Below are positions 32,841 through 41,773 of a DNA stretch of 64,000 nucleotides, one piece after another. The stretch spans positions 41,653 through 105,652 of the forward strand of contig DLHY01000150.1 in assembly GCA_002483445.1 (NCBI GenBank), in the 5' to 3' direction. The notes under the pieces were generated by a model. That model did no database searches. It was not told where the DNA came from and worked only from the letters and a program-made list of their open reading frames with translations. The position numbers and the translations under genes were made by a program. This DNA comes from Blastocatellia bacterium UBA7656 (lineage in GTDB: Bacteria; Acidobacteriota; Blastocatellia; UBA7656). Positions within the stretch are counted from its first letter, which is position 1, and every line of letters starts with the position of its first letter.

Positions 32841-34853
32841 TTATTCCTCCGCTGGTAGAAGGATGACGAAGGTCGTTCCCCGGCCCGGTTCGCTCTCGAC
32901 GGTTATCGTCCCGTCATGCTCGGTGATGATGCCATGCACGATGGAGAGTCCAAGCCCCGTGCCTTTGCCTACTTCTTTAGTGGTGAAAAAAGGATCGAAG
33001 ACGCGAGAGAGATTTTCGCTATTGATTCCCGCGCCGGTATCGGAGATTTCCAGGCGCATACGATCAGGTCGCCCAACTTCTCTGCCAGCGTGGATTCGCA
33101 GCGTCCCGCCGTCCATCATCGCGTCTATTGCGTTGCGATACAGATTTTCAAGCGCGCGAATGAGGCTTTCTTCATCCGCCAAAGCGCGCGGCAGACGGGG
33201 CGGCAAATTTTTTCCCACCGCGATATGATTCGCTTCAAGAGCGTCCCTGACAACCAGCAGGCTGTTTTCGATCACGCGATCCATCTCAGTCGGCCTGATT
33301 CGGCGCACCTGCGGACGCGAGAAGGAAAGAAGATTGCTCGTTATGCGGGCGATGCGTTGCGCCTGAGTCACTATGGCCTGCAGGTCTTCGCGGTCGCTCG
33401 TTGAAACGCTCTGGTCGCCATCGGAGAGGAGGAAGCTCGCCCGACTGAGAATGGTAGTGGCAGGATTGTTGATTTCATGCGCTACGCCGGTTGCAAGCTG
33501 GCCGATGGCGGCGAGTTTCGATGATTGCATAAGCTTTTGATGAGCCTCTTCTATTTCGAGAGCCTGATGACCTATCGTCTGGCTTGCGCCCTTCACGACA
33601 AGTCCGATCATAAATGTGGATAAGACGACTATCCCTGTGAAAAGCGCAAATATGATGATGATACGTTTGCGAATGTGGCGATCCAGAACTTCGCGCGTGC
33701 CATAGAACTCCACCGCGCCCGGCCCTGCTTCAACCAGAGGAAGAGACTGGATGAGAAAGTATTCTCCGGCTCCCAACTGCGATGACGGGTTTGCATCCGG
33801 CAGCGTCCTGACGCTTTGAGTGATTTCGCTGTTGTCGCCGATTTCAAACATGGCCACATCGCTGCCTGAAGTGATGCGCACGATTTTCAATTCCGGTATG
33901 TGGCCCAGGCCGAGCCTCGCCCGTTGAATAAAATCTTCACGCTCGATGATCGCTGTCAGCCCCCTGTTTTCACGTCCGAGATGATCGACGTTGGCGCGCA
34001 CAAGCTCCGCAAGCTCATCGCTTCGAGAGCGAATGCCAGTGAGATAATCGATTTTTTCGGTTTGAGTAATGACGAGAATCATCATGCTTGCAAGCAGTAT
34101 GAAAGTGACCTGAAGGCCCACGAATACCCGGTCGAACAAATCCCGGCTGGTTTCGCCAATAGCTAAGGCGAGCGTGAGAAGCGCAAGCGACCAGGTGAAC
34201 TGTTCAAGGTTCCACGTAATAGTCGCGGCTCTTTCGCCCATCTCCGCGAAAGAAGCTATGCGCAACGAGGCCGCCACTACAAGGATGAACAGAGCGCCTC
34301 GGGCGAAATTGTGCCTGCCGAGCGGTCTGCGACGAAAGCAGGTAAAGGCGAAAACGAGCAAAAGCAGGTTGAGGAAACCTGCTGCGAGGTTTGCAATCAT
34401 GTGGAATGAAGGCGAGGCTCTGGCAGCAATGATCAGGATCACTGCCGACAGCCACAAAAGCGCGAGAATCAAATACGCAGCATCGCTCCGGCCGCGCGAC
34501 CTTACCGAGGATTGATTGATTGCAGGGCGCTCGTAGGCGCTCGCTATCAGCATCAACCATGCGCTGGCCTGAAGCGTGTGAATAATCAGATCGAAAGAAC
34601 CTTCTGCATAAAGCCTTCGAAAGAAAAAAAACGCTCCGGCAAAGATCGCGCCGAGCGCGAATGAAGCGCCCAGGAATGAAAACGCCAGAAGCAGGAAGAG
34701 CCTGCCCTTTTCGCCGGAAGGAGTGATATGCGCGCGCCATCCTCTTACAATGACCAGAACGATCACGCCGCACAGGAGCAGATTGAACAGATTCAGCACG
34801 AACCTGTTATCGAAGGTGCGAGAGAACAACTCGATTTTGTCCAGAAACTCCAT
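32841..34853 (-). CDS. Membrane sensor histidine kinase (NtrB-like)
   Basis: 670 aa. About seven N-terminal helices form a membrane sensor block, followed by a helix and an extracytoplasmic region bounded by FVGLQVTFILLASMMILVIT and IIIIFALFTGIVVLSTFMIG. The cytoplasmic part has the H-box GVAHEINNPATTIL (phospho-acceptor His), an N-box LYRNAIDAM, G1 DTGAGI, F-box FDPFFTTK and G2 GTGLGLSI. Operon with the NtrC-type regulator. The signal sensed cannot be told. Confidence 0.93.
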   Translation of the reverse strand: MEFLDKIELFSRTFDNRFVLNLFNLLLCGVIVLVIVRGWRAHITPSGEKGRLFLLLAFSFLGASFALGAIFAGAFFFFRRLYAEGSFDLIIHTLQASAWLMLIASAYERPAINQSSVRSRGRSDAAYLILALLWLSAVILIIAARASPSFHMIANLAAGFLNLLLLVFAFTCFRRRPLGRHNFARGALFILVVAASLRIASFAEMGERAATITWNLEQFTWSLALLTLALAIGETSRDLFDRVFVGLQVTFILLASMMILVITQTEKIDYLTGIRSRSDELAELVRANVDHLGRENRGLTAIIEREDFIQRARLGLGHIPELKIVRITSGSDVAMFEIGDNSEITQSVRTLPDANPSSQLGAGEYFLIQSLPLVEAGPGAVEFYGTREVLDRHIRKRIIIIFALFTGIVVLSTFMIGLVVKGASQTIGHQALEIEEAHQKLMQSSKLAAIGQLATGVAHEINNPATTILSRASFLLSDGDQSVSTSDREDLQAIVTQAQRIARITSNLLSFSRPQVRRIRPTEMDRVIENSLLVVRDALEANHIAVGKNLPPRLPRALADEESLIRALENLYRNAIDAMMDGGTLRIHAGREVGRPDRMRLEISDTGAGINSENLSRVFDPFFTTKEVGKGTGLGLSIVHGIITEHDGTITVESEPGRGTTFVILLPAEE

Positions 34854-35139
34854 CCTGCCTGCCGCGCTCCTTTTCCTGCGGAGACAACAGTGACAAACTC
34901 TCCATATCTTAACGCGCTTGCAGCGGAAGAGAATCGCGCCGTCAGTGATCGCCGCATCAGCCTCAATCAGCGAGCAGGGAAATATTCGAGGCGCAATCCA
35001 GCAGACGCGCCTTTGGGATTTCTCGCCTGAAAAGACAGGTTACTGCATTTTCCGGGAGGTCGCGGTGAGAGGTGTCAACCGATCAAGTGACAGCCGTCAC
35101 ATGATCGGTCGTTTTTCTATCGAGTTCAGAGAGTCTGCT

Positions 35140-35190
35140 CAATGTGGAGTGCGGAATGTGGAGATTTTATTCCGCATTCCGCATTCGAGG
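35140..35190. repeat. Heptamer inverted pair in the kinase/acyl-CoA dehydrogenase gap
   Basis: TGTGGAG, TGCGGAA, TGTGGAG (35140-35160) face ATTCCGC, ATTCCGC, ATTCGAG (35170-35190). The 342-bp gap 34854-35195 otherwise shows no gene. GATCGGTTGACA-like and GTGACAGCCGTCAC (35089-35102) form a further small palindrome. Confidence 0.6.
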
Positions 35191-35195
35191 GACTC

Positions 35196-36332
35196 TCAAG
35201 ACTCGATGGACTTCAACACCTGACTGGCAATAACGAGCTTTTGAATCTCGGAAGTGCCTTCGTAAATTCGCAACGCGCGCACTTCCCTGTAAAGCCGCTC
35301 GACCACTGCGCCCGATACAACGCCCGCGCCGCCGTGAATCTGAACCGCGTGATCGATTACGCGCTGCGCCGCTTCCGTCGCATACAATTTCGCCATCGCC
35401 GATTCTATCGTCACGCGCTCCGCTCCGCTGTCCTTCTTCCACGCCGCTCGATAAACCAGAAGACGAGCGGCCTCAAGCTCAGTAGCCATCTCCGCGATCT
35501 TCATTTGTGTCGCCTGAAATTCGGCTATCGGGCGACCGAACTGCACGCGCCGCTTTGCATAACTCACCGCCTCATCCAGAGCGCGCCACGCGAGTCCGAC
35601 AGCCGCCGCTCCGACAGTCGGGCGAAAAGTATCGAGTGTGGCCATCGCTATGCGAAACCCCTGACCCTCTTCGCCCAGCAGATTCGACGCGGGGATTTTG
35701 CAATTGTTGAAAGCTATCGTTCCGATGGGGTGAGGCGCGATCAGATCGATTTTCCCCTCGAAAGAAAACCCCGGCGTGTCGCGCTCGACGACGAAAGCCG
35801 ATATGCCTTTCGCGCCCCGATCCATGTCAGTCTTCGTAAACACGGTGTAAAAGTCGGCAAGCCCCGCATTCGAGATGAATGTCTTGCGGCCCTCGATCAC
35901 ATAATCCGCGCCGTCGCGACGCGCAGTTGTTTTTATCGCCGACACGTCTGATCCGGCATCAGGCTCGGTGATGGCGAAAGCCGCGATCATTTTCCCGTCC
36001 GCCACGCGGGGCAGGAAACGTTCTTTCATTTCGTTCGATCCTGCAACGAGGATGGGGAAACTGCCAAGCCCCTGCATGACGAACATCAGATCGGCGAGCG
36101 CGGACTCGTAAGAGAGCCGCTCGCGTATGACGCACAGCGCGCGAACGTCGAGCGATGAAGGCGAATCACTGGTTGTATAATTCAGCAACCCTTCGCTTGC
36201 GAGCGCGGCGACTAGCTCTCGCGATTGTTCCTCCTCGCTGCCTTCGATCTCAGTCACCCGGTCGCTGGCGAATCGGCGAACCTGTCGGGCAAGCTCTCGG
36301 TGCTTCTCTTCGAGAAAAGGCGTGTCTGTCAT
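35196..36332 (-). CDS. Acyl-CoA dehydrogenase
   Basis: 378 aa flavoprotein of fatty-acid or amino-acid catabolism. AITEPDAGSDVSAIKTTA and FISNAGLADFY are FAD-binding segments, and the catalytic-base Glu lies in RIYEGTSEIQKLVIASQVL near the C-terminus. ATG 36332 follows the heptamer leader, which supplies AAAGGA 13 nt upstream. No other beta-oxidation genes are adjacent, so chain-length preference is unknown. Confidence 0.92.
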   Translation of the reverse strand: MTDTPFLEEKHRELARQVRRFASDRVTEIEGSEEEQSRELVAALASEGLLNYTTSDSPSSLDVRALCVIRERLSYESALADLMFVMQGLGSFPILVAGSNEMKERFLPRVADGKMIAAFAITEPDAGSDVSAIKTTARRDGADYVIEGRKTFISNAGLADFYTVFTKTDMDRGAKGISAFVVERDTPGFSFEGKIDLIAPHPIGTIAFNNCKIPASNLLGEEGQGFRIAMATLDTFRPTVGAAAVGLAWRALDEAVSYAKRRVQFGRPIAEFQATQMKIAEMATELEAARLLVYRAAWKKDSGAERVTIESAMAKLYATEAAQRVIDHAVQIHGGAGVVSGAVVERLYREVRALRIYEGTSEIQKLVIASQVLKSIES

Positions 36333-36362
36333 TTGTCATTTGTCCTTTGTTATTCGTGTTTC
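36330..36362. repeat. Heptamer tract (TGTCATT)n
   Basis: TGTCATT, TGTCATT, TGTCCTT, TGTTATT. Read on the minus strand it is the leader of the acyl-CoA dehydrogenase gene and includes its probable ribosome binding site. Confidence 0.6.
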
Positions 36363-36377
36363 AACACAAGAGCCATT

Positions 36378-36472
36378 TAATAGAACGCGGATAATACGGA
36401 TGCGGCGGATCAACACGGATCAGATCAGCGTAAATCCGCCTGATCCGCGTTATCTGCGTTCTATTCTTCTCC
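36378..36472. repeat. Foldback repeat, GCGGATC class
   Basis: ATAGAACGCGGATAATACGGA at the left is mirrored by CCGCGTTATCTGCGTTCTATT at the right, with GGATCA/TGATCC units between. Lies between the acyl-CoA dehydrogenase and glpD genes. Confidence 0.65.
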
Positions 36473-36492
36473 TACCAAACCGGCGCATTGGA

Positions 36493-38118
36493 TCAATCGA
36501 AGTCGAGAAGACTCGAAATAATTTCTGCCTGTGATTTGCCGTGATCGCGATCAATCAGCGCGATTCGCGTTCGTCGCTCAAGAAAATCCTCAGATGTGGT
36601 GGCCATCTCGTATCGAGCGGCGTAGACGACTTCAGCCCTGATATGCGGCAGCGTGGCGATGAGCGGCATTTTCAATTCATCCTGCTCACGCGCAATCTGA
36701 AGAACCCTGCGATAGTTCCCGCCGTAGTTTCGCATCAGGTGTCTTACGGTCTCAACCGAGAGGCCGAATTCTTGCGCTTCTTTTTCAACGTCGTCATCTG
36801 CCGCTCCGCCCGCAATCCCGATTGTCGCAGTCAGGCTGCCACGTCGTGCGGGGTCGAGTTTTCTCCCTCCGCGCTCAAGCCTCTTTACAGTCGCATCGAC
36901 GACGCGCTCGGCCATTCGGCGATATGTCGTCAGCTTGCCGCCTGTAACGGAAATCAAACCCGAAGAGCTTTCGATTATTTCATCCTTGCGCGAGAGGTCT
37001 TTCGTAGAATCGTTGTTTCCCGCAACGAGAGGTCTGAGTCCCGCGAATGCGCTGATGACATCCTCTCTCGAAAGGCGCGACGCAGGAAAGGCTTTGGCAG
37101 CCGATTCTACGACTCGGTTGATTTCTTCCTCATCGGCCTGCGGATCGTCGAAGTTCCCTCGATAGTCGGTGTCTGTAGTTCCAATCAGGGTTCTTCCGTG
37201 CCACGGGATGACGAAAAGAAATCGATGCTCGCCGATGGAAGGTATAAGCACGGCTGTCTGCGCTTTGATTTTTTCCTGCGGCACAAGTATGTGAATCCCC
37301 TTAGACGGACGAATTCGAAGGGCTGAATCTTCGCCGATCATTCGCGCTATCTCTTCCGACCATACGCCCGCCGCATTTACAAACACTGTGGCTCTCAGTA
37401 GAAATCTGTTGCCCGTCAATGTGTCTTCAGCCTCGACTGCTGAAATTCTTTCGTCGTCTTTTTGAAACCCGCGAGCCGTGACATAGTTCGCAATGGCCGC
37501 ACCGTGAGAGGCCGCCGCTTTGATCACTTCGATCACGAGCCGCGTGTCATCAGTCAAACAATCATAGTAGAGAAACCCTCCCCGCAACCCCGCAGGATCG
37601 AGCGCGGGAGCAAGTTCGAGAATCTCATCGCGAGACAATCGGCGATGCCGTGCGATGTTTTCTCTTCCGGCGAGAAAATCATAAAGCCACAATCCCAATC
37701 GCAGTTTCAGTTTGCTCGACCCTAACGGCGAAGGCTTCCCCCGCTCATAAACCGGAACCAGAAACGCGAGGGGCTTCGCCAGATGCGGAGCATTACGGAG
37801 AAGCGCGGCGCGCTCGCGCAGAGCTTCGCGAACAAGAGAGAATTCGAAGTGTTCGAGGTAGCGAAGCCCGCCGTGAATGAGCTTCGATGAGCGCGAGCTT
37901 GTTCCCGATGCGAAGTCACGCTTTTCGATGAGCGCGACCGTAAGCCCGCGCGATGCCGCGTCCAGAGCGACGCCCGCGCCTGTTATGCCTCCGCCGATGA
38001 TGGCGAGGTCGAAAGTTTCATGTCGCATCCGCTCGATATTTGAGGCGCGCGTGCGCAGAGAGAATTCTTTCGCCGTAAGGTTTTTGTTTGCGGCCTCAGA
38101 CATGGAATCAGTATTCAC
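36493..38118 (-). CDS. glpD: Glycerol-3-phosphate dehydrogenase (FAD)
   Basis: 541 aa. FAD motif DLAIIGGGITGAGVALDAASRG, followed by SGTSSRSSKLIHGGLRYL, is diagnostic for GlpD/GlpA; LIGTTDTDYRG and VTGGKLTTYRRMAE follow. Oxidises sn-glycerol 3-phosphate and feeds electrons to quinone. GTG 38118 overlaps the upstream DUF885 stop (GTGA); ATG 38103 is an equally possible start. No glpK or glpF adjacent. Confidence 0.93.
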   Translation of the reverse strand: MNTDSMSEAANKNLTAKEFSLRTRASNIERMRHETFDLAIIGGGITGAGVALDAASRGLTVALIEKRDFASGTSSRSSKLIHGGLRYLEHFEFSLVREALRERAALLRNAPHLAKPLAFLVPVYERGKPSPLGSSKLKLRLGLWLYDFLAGRENIARHRRLSRDEILELAPALDPAGLRGGFLYYDCLTDDTRLVIEVIKAAASHGAAIANYVTARGFQKDDERISAVEAEDTLTGNRFLLRATVFVNAAGVWSEEIARMIGEDSALRIRPSKGIHILVPQEKIKAQTAVLIPSIGEHRFLFVIPWHGRTLIGTTDTDYRGNFDDPQADEEEINRVVESAAKAFPASRLSREDVISAFAGLRPLVAGNNDSTKDLSRKDEIIESSSGLISVTGGKLTTYRRMAERVVDATVKRLERGGRKLDPARRGSLTATIGIAGGAADDDVEKEAQEFGLSVETVRHLMRNYGGNYRRVLQIAREQDELKMPLIATLPHIRAEVVYAARYEMATTSEDFLERRTRIALIDRDHGKSQAEIISSLLDFD

Positions 38119-39899
38119 TCGATCAATCTGCCCTTGTCTCCCGGCATCATCATCTGACGATGAACGCGAATGGGCGCGAGTCCCTGCGCCAGCAATCGAT
38201 CATGAAAGTCCTGAAGCGAAAACTCCGCGCTGTGATATCGACGATAATCCTCGCGCAGCTTCAATATGGCAAGCTTGCCTACCGAATAAACCAGATAGGT
38301 CGGATCGAATGTCCCCCGCTCGGCTTCTATTCGCGCGGGGGTTTCTCCCATATAACCGTTCTCGATAAAGAATCGCGTCGCTTCATCAACTGTCATCCCT
38401 CCGGTGTGCAGCCTTATAGCGACGACGAAGCGACAGAGTCTCAACAGCGCGTCGGCCCATAGTCCCATTCTTATCTTAGGATCATTATTGCCGAAGCCTT
38501 CTTCGATAATCATCTGCTCTGCGTAATGCGCCCAGCCTTCGACGAAACTCGCCGACGCAAGCGCCCACGTCCGTCGTACACGCGATTGCACCCCGCTGAG
38601 ATATGCTCCCTGAACGAAATGGCCGGGATAAGCTTCGTGAATCGAAGTAGTCCATAGCTGCGCGCGGTTGAGCGAAGAGAGATATTCTTCCTGCTGCTGC
38701 GCGTTCCACTTCGCGTCGACATCCGTGATCAGATATCTCGATGTCAGCGGCCTGCTCTCGAACGGTCCGGCAGTCCACATCGAGGCCGTAGCCCATCGCA
38801 TAAAATCGGGCGTCGCCGCAACCACAGGCGGAGGCGCGTCGGGAAGCGTGACGATCTTTTTTTCTTCGATGAATCGTTTGAGCGTGTTGAGTTGTTTTCG
38901 AGCTTCTTCGACCAGCGTTCCCGCTCGCGGATGATCCCGTTGAACGTCTGCCCACACCTGCGCTTGATCGCGACGTCGATCAATTTGAGATGCCGCTCGT
39001 CGAAATTCCTCCTGCGCGTTGTGAAGTTCGCGATAGGCGATCTTCAAAAGAGCATCTGAAGAAATATCTATGCCTTCGTCGTAGCGCAGCTTCGCTTCGA
39101 AGTTTTCGCGCCCGATGGCGAACGTCGCCGCAGGGTCAGGCTTCACTTTCTCAAGATGTTTTATGTAATCGGTTATGGCCTTTGCTGCTGTGCGTGTCGT
39201 CTTTTTGAATTCGGCCTGTAGCTTTGCATCTTTGACCGAAGCGAATGCCTGCGGCAGATCGTTTTGAACGAACGAGAGAGCGCCGCGGAAGCTTTCAAGC
39301 GAGGTCTTGAGAAACACAGCAGGCGCGCGGGTGACGTTCGAGCGGGCCGAGTCGAGAAGGCGCGGAATCTCTTTTTCTTTCGCGATGACGTGGCGAAGGC
39401 GCGAGTCGGCGGGCGCATATTCGAAGAGGGCGATCTGCAAAAGGCCGGTCGAGATGGCGTCGTTGTAGATTTGCGGATTGCGCTCATGGCTGCGAATCTG
39501 TTCGATCTCCAGCAGGCGCGATTTCATGTTCGAAGCGAGTATCTGGTAATCGAACAAATCGGAAAGCGCGAGTTCGAGCGGTGGAATTTTCGCCAGCCTC
39601 GATTGAAATCTTTTTATAGCCGCGATCTCCGAAGCGAGGGCTGAAGGGCTGTAATCTTCCAGCCGTCCGTCCCAGGCGTGGATGCCGCTGGCTGCGGCAA
39701 GCGCGGGGCGTCGCGAATGAAAATCAAGCAGATACTCATCGACCAGCCGGGGAAAGTCAGCGGCAGCGGCTTCGTTTTTCGTCTGAGAATTCTGCACGGC
39801 GTAAGAAAAGGCAAAAGGCAAAAGGCAAAAGGCAAAAAGCGCGATCAGAACCGTTATGAAAAAAAATCGGCTCTGTATGCGGTGATCGAATGATTTCAT
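38115..39899 (-). CDS. DUF885 metallopeptidase-like secreted protein
   Basis: 594 aa. Signal peptide, then a helical domain; C-terminal half carries TTSIHEAYPGHFVQ and SFVEGWAHYAEQM, the His-Glu...His and Glu motifs of DUF885 (zinc peptidase-like). RMGLWADALLRLCR and YSVGKLAILKLRE follow. Probably periplasmic peptidase. The signal-peptide core, FAFCLLPFAF, is encoded by a heptamer repeat (39796-39838). Precedes glpD with overlap. Confidence 0.85.
   Translation of the reverse strand: MKSFDHRIQSRFFFITVLIALFAFCLLPFAFSYAVQNSQTKNEAAAADFPRLVDEYLLDFHSRRPALAAASGIHAWDGRLEDYSPSALASEIAAIKRFQSRLAKIPPLELALSDLFDYQILASNMKSRLLEIEQIRSHERNPQIYNDAISTGLLQIALFEYAPADSRLRHVIAKEKEIPRLLDSARSNVTRAPAVFLKTSLESFRGALSFVQNDLPQAFASVKDAKLQAEFKKTTRTAAKAITDYIKHLEKVKPDPAATFAIGRENFEAKLRYDEGIDISSDALLKIAYRELHNAQEEFRRAASQIDRRRDQAQVWADVQRDHPRAGTLVEEARKQLNTLKRFIEEKKIVTLPDAPPPVVAATPDFMRWATASMWTAGPFESRPLTSRYLITDVDAKWNAQQQEEYLSSLNRAQLWTTSIHEAYPGHFVQGAYLSGVQSRVRRTWALASASFVEGWAHYAEQMIIEEGFGNNDPKIRMGLWADALLRLCRFVVAIRLHTGGMTVDEATRFFIENGYMGETPARIEAERGTFDPTYLVYSVGKLAILKLREDYRRYHSAEFSLQDFHDRLLAQGLAPIRVHRQMMMPGDKGRLIE
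39796..39838. repeat. Heptamer tract (GGCAAAA)n inside a coding region
   Basis: About five units AGGCAAA on the plus strand. On the minus strand the tract codes for the hydrophobic core of the DUF885 protein's signal peptide; three heptamers equal seven codons, so any multiple of three units keeps frame. Confidence 0.75.
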
Positions 39900-40715
39900 T
39901 TATGTTTCCAATAATTCCTTTGCGCGACTGGTCGCTTTGACGACGGCTTTGATCAGTGTGACTCTCAATCCGCCGTCTTCGAGTTCCAGTATGCCATCGA
40001 TGGTGCATCCGGCAGGAGTCGTCACCATGTCTTTGAGCTTCGCCGGGTGTTCTGCGGTTTCAAGAACCATCGCGCCCGCGCCTAAAACGGTTTGCGCGGC
40101 CAATTCGGTTGCGATGTCGCGCGGGAGTCCGACTTTGACGCCCGCTTCGGCAAGCGATTCGATGACTATATAAATGAAAGCCGGGCCGGAGGCTGAAAGG
40201 CCGGTGATTGCATCCATGTGTTTTTCATCCACCACGACTGTGCGGCCTACGGAATCGAAAATAAATTTAGCAAGCTCGATGTGATTGGAGGCGGCATTCG
40301 CGCCGGGCGAAATGCCTGTCATTCCCTTCTTGATCAGACAGGGAGTGTTGGGCATCGCGCGAATGATGGGGACAGGGAGCGAGAGATGTTTTTCTATGAA
40401 AGCAATACTCACCGATGCCGCGACTGAGATAAGTAATTGCGCGGGGTTGAGCGCGTCTCTGATTTCAGCAAGCACTAGAGGGACAGTCTGCGGTTTGACT
40501 GCGAGAATGATTATGTCCGCCGACTGTGCGGCCTCGGTGTTTGAAAGGGTTCCGGTTATGTCGAATCGCCCGCGAAGTTGATCGAGGCGCGCCTGATGGC
40601 CTGCGGTGACGATCAGGTTTCCCGTATTGATGACGCCTGCTTCGATGAGACCTTTTATTAGTGTCTCGCCGAGTTTGCCCGCGCCGAGTACGGCGATTTT
40701 TTTATCTGTCAGCAT
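39900..40715 (-). CDS. proC: Pyrroline-5-carboxylate reductase
   Basis: Last step of proline synthesis. KIAVLGAGKLGETLIKGL is the NADPH site; GLSASGPAFIYIVIESLAEAGVKVGLPR and MVTTPAGCTIDGILELEDGGLR are the ProC signatures. 271 aa from ATG 40715 with GGAG 7 nt upstream. Confidence 0.94.
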   Translation of the reverse strand: MLTDKKIAVLGAGKLGETLIKGLIEAGVINTGNLIVTAGHQARLDQLRGRFDITGTLSNTEAAQSADIIILAVKPQTVPLVLAEIRDALNPAQLLISVAASVSIAFIEKHLSLPVPIIRAMPNTPCLIKKGMTGISPGANAASNHIELAKFIFDSVGRTVVVDEKHMDAITGLSASGPAFIYIVIESLAEAGVKVGLPRDIATELAAQTVLGAGAMVLETAEHPAKLKDMVTTPAGCTIDGILELEDGGLRVTLIKAVVKATSRAKELLET

Positions 40716-40820
40716 GATGATTCTCCGTCGGGAATGATACAGGCAGGAGTCGGGAAAGGAAAAATTGAATATTCGAGTCAAGACGCTTCAAGTCATTCGA
40801 GAGGGCCGATAGGGGGAGAT

Positions 40821-40866
40821 TCATTCACCGCCGAGGCGCAGAGAGCGCTGAGACAACGCAGAGAAA
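40821..40866. repeat. CCGAGGCGCAGAG repeat (copy 1)
   Basis: TTCACCGCCGAGGCGCAGAG then AGCGCTGAGACAACGCAGAG. Direct copy at 41321-41367 and inverted copy at 41646-41690; a relative sits at 24094-24186. Copies 1 and 2 bracket the GxxExxY gene. Confidence 0.75.
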
Positions 40867-41274
40867 TCATTGTCGCCTGATCTCTGTATTTTCATCGAGG
40901 TTGAAGGCAAGACGTTGAATGCCGCCGTCTTTGAGCACTTCGACATTGAAGTTGAGTAGCAAGCCGAGCTTCCAGCCCCCCAATCGCATGTAGGTTAAGG
41001 TCTGCGCTTTGTATATCGGATGCAATGCGTCAACTGATTTTATTTCCACGACGCAGAAGTCTTCTACTACAAGATCAAGCTGATAAACTTTGTCGAGTTT
41101 TACGCCTTTGTATTCGAGAGGAACAGGCCATAGCCGTCTGTAGCGAATGCCTCTGAGGTCGAGTTCGCGGCAGAGGCATTCTTCGTAGGCTGATTCCAGA
41201 AGCCCCGGCCCCAGCGCGCGATGCACTTCTATTGCCGCGCCGGTGATCTCTCTGGTCAGATCATTTACTTTCAT
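40867..41274 (-). CDS. GxxExxY family protein
   Basis: 135 aa from ATG 41274 (AAAAGGAG upstream). The motif GLLESAYEECLCRELDLRG gives the family its name; YQLDLVVEDFCVVEIKSVD is a PD-(D/E)xK-like nuclease core (Asp, then Glu-x-Lys). LGLLLNFNVEVLKDGGIQR is the usual C-terminal block. Function unproven. Flanked by repeat copies 1 and 2 as if it were a repeat-bounded cassette. Confidence 0.85.
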   Translation of the reverse strand: MKVNDLTREITGAAIEVHRALGPGLLESAYEECLCRELDLRGIRYRRLWPVPLEYKGVKLDKVYQLDLVVEDFCVVEIKSVDALHPIYKAQTLTYMRLGGWKLGLLLNFNVEVLKDGGIQRLAFNLDENTEIRRQ

Positions 41275-41320
41275 TTTTCTGCTCCTTTTTTTAGAGTCCG
41301 GTGAGTGTATGGCGAAAGTC

Positions 41321-41367
41321 ATATTCACCGCCGAGGCGCAGAGTTCGCAGAGGTTACGCAGAGATTT
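41321..41367. repeat. CCGAGGCGCAGAG repeat (copy 2)
   Basis: TTCACCGCCGAGGCGCAGAG then TTCGCAGAGGTTACGCAGAG, in the same orientation as copy 1. It begins 13 nt after the stop of the truncated avd gene and may mark where the gene was cut. Confidence 0.75.
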
Positions 41368-41379
41368 TCTTTTCCTCTA

Positions 41380-41643
41380 CTAACGGCTGGGGGAGATGAG
41401 ATCGAAATTCATCAACAACCTCGTCTGATAGCGAAGCACGTCGAGTCTGCCGTTGAGGGCTTGCAGCCGCGCAAGCTTCTTTTCGGCAAAGCGAGAAAGA
41501 ACGAATCCTTCGAGCAAATCGTAGAGGCTCGCTACAATCCTGTCCCCGAGCATGAACTTATGATCGCGCGGGAGCCTGTTCAGTATCGGTATGTACCAGA
41601 GTATCAAATCATACGTCTTCTGAATTATCGGCAAATCCTGCAT
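41380..41643 (-). pseudogene. avd: Truncated avd (diversity-generating retroelement accessory protein)
   Basis: 87 aa starting MQDLPIIQKTYDLILWYIPI, then LNRLPRDHKFMLGDRIVASL, YDLLEGFVLSRFAEKKLARL and LDVLRYQTRLLMNFDLIS. This is the Avd four-helix-bundle pattern; Avd binds the retroelement reverse transcriptase and template RNA as a pentamer. Full-length Avd proteins run to about 115-125 residues; here the sequence ends SPSR just before the repeat at 41321-41367, so most of helix 4 is missing. It lies upstream of where a template repeat and RT would be expected, but the next gene is a GxxExxY protein. Confidence 0.75.
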
Positions 41644-41645
41644 TA

Positions 41646-41690
41646 GTTCTCTGCGTTGTCTCAGCGTTCTCTGCGCCTCGGCGGTGAAGG
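41646..41690. repeat. CCGAGGCGCAGAG repeat (copy 3, inverted)
   Basis: TTCTCTGCGTTGTCTCAGCG then TTCTCTGCGCCTCGGCGGTGA, the reverse complement of copy 1 with only slight changes. It sits right at the start of avd, so copies 2 and 3 bracket avd. Confidence 0.75.
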
Positions 41691-41773
41691 AACCCCACTT
41701 ATCTCAAGAATTCAAAAAACGCGCGCTCGCTCGCCTAGCTCGCTCGCAAAAGTGCAAAGTGCAACAGTGTACC

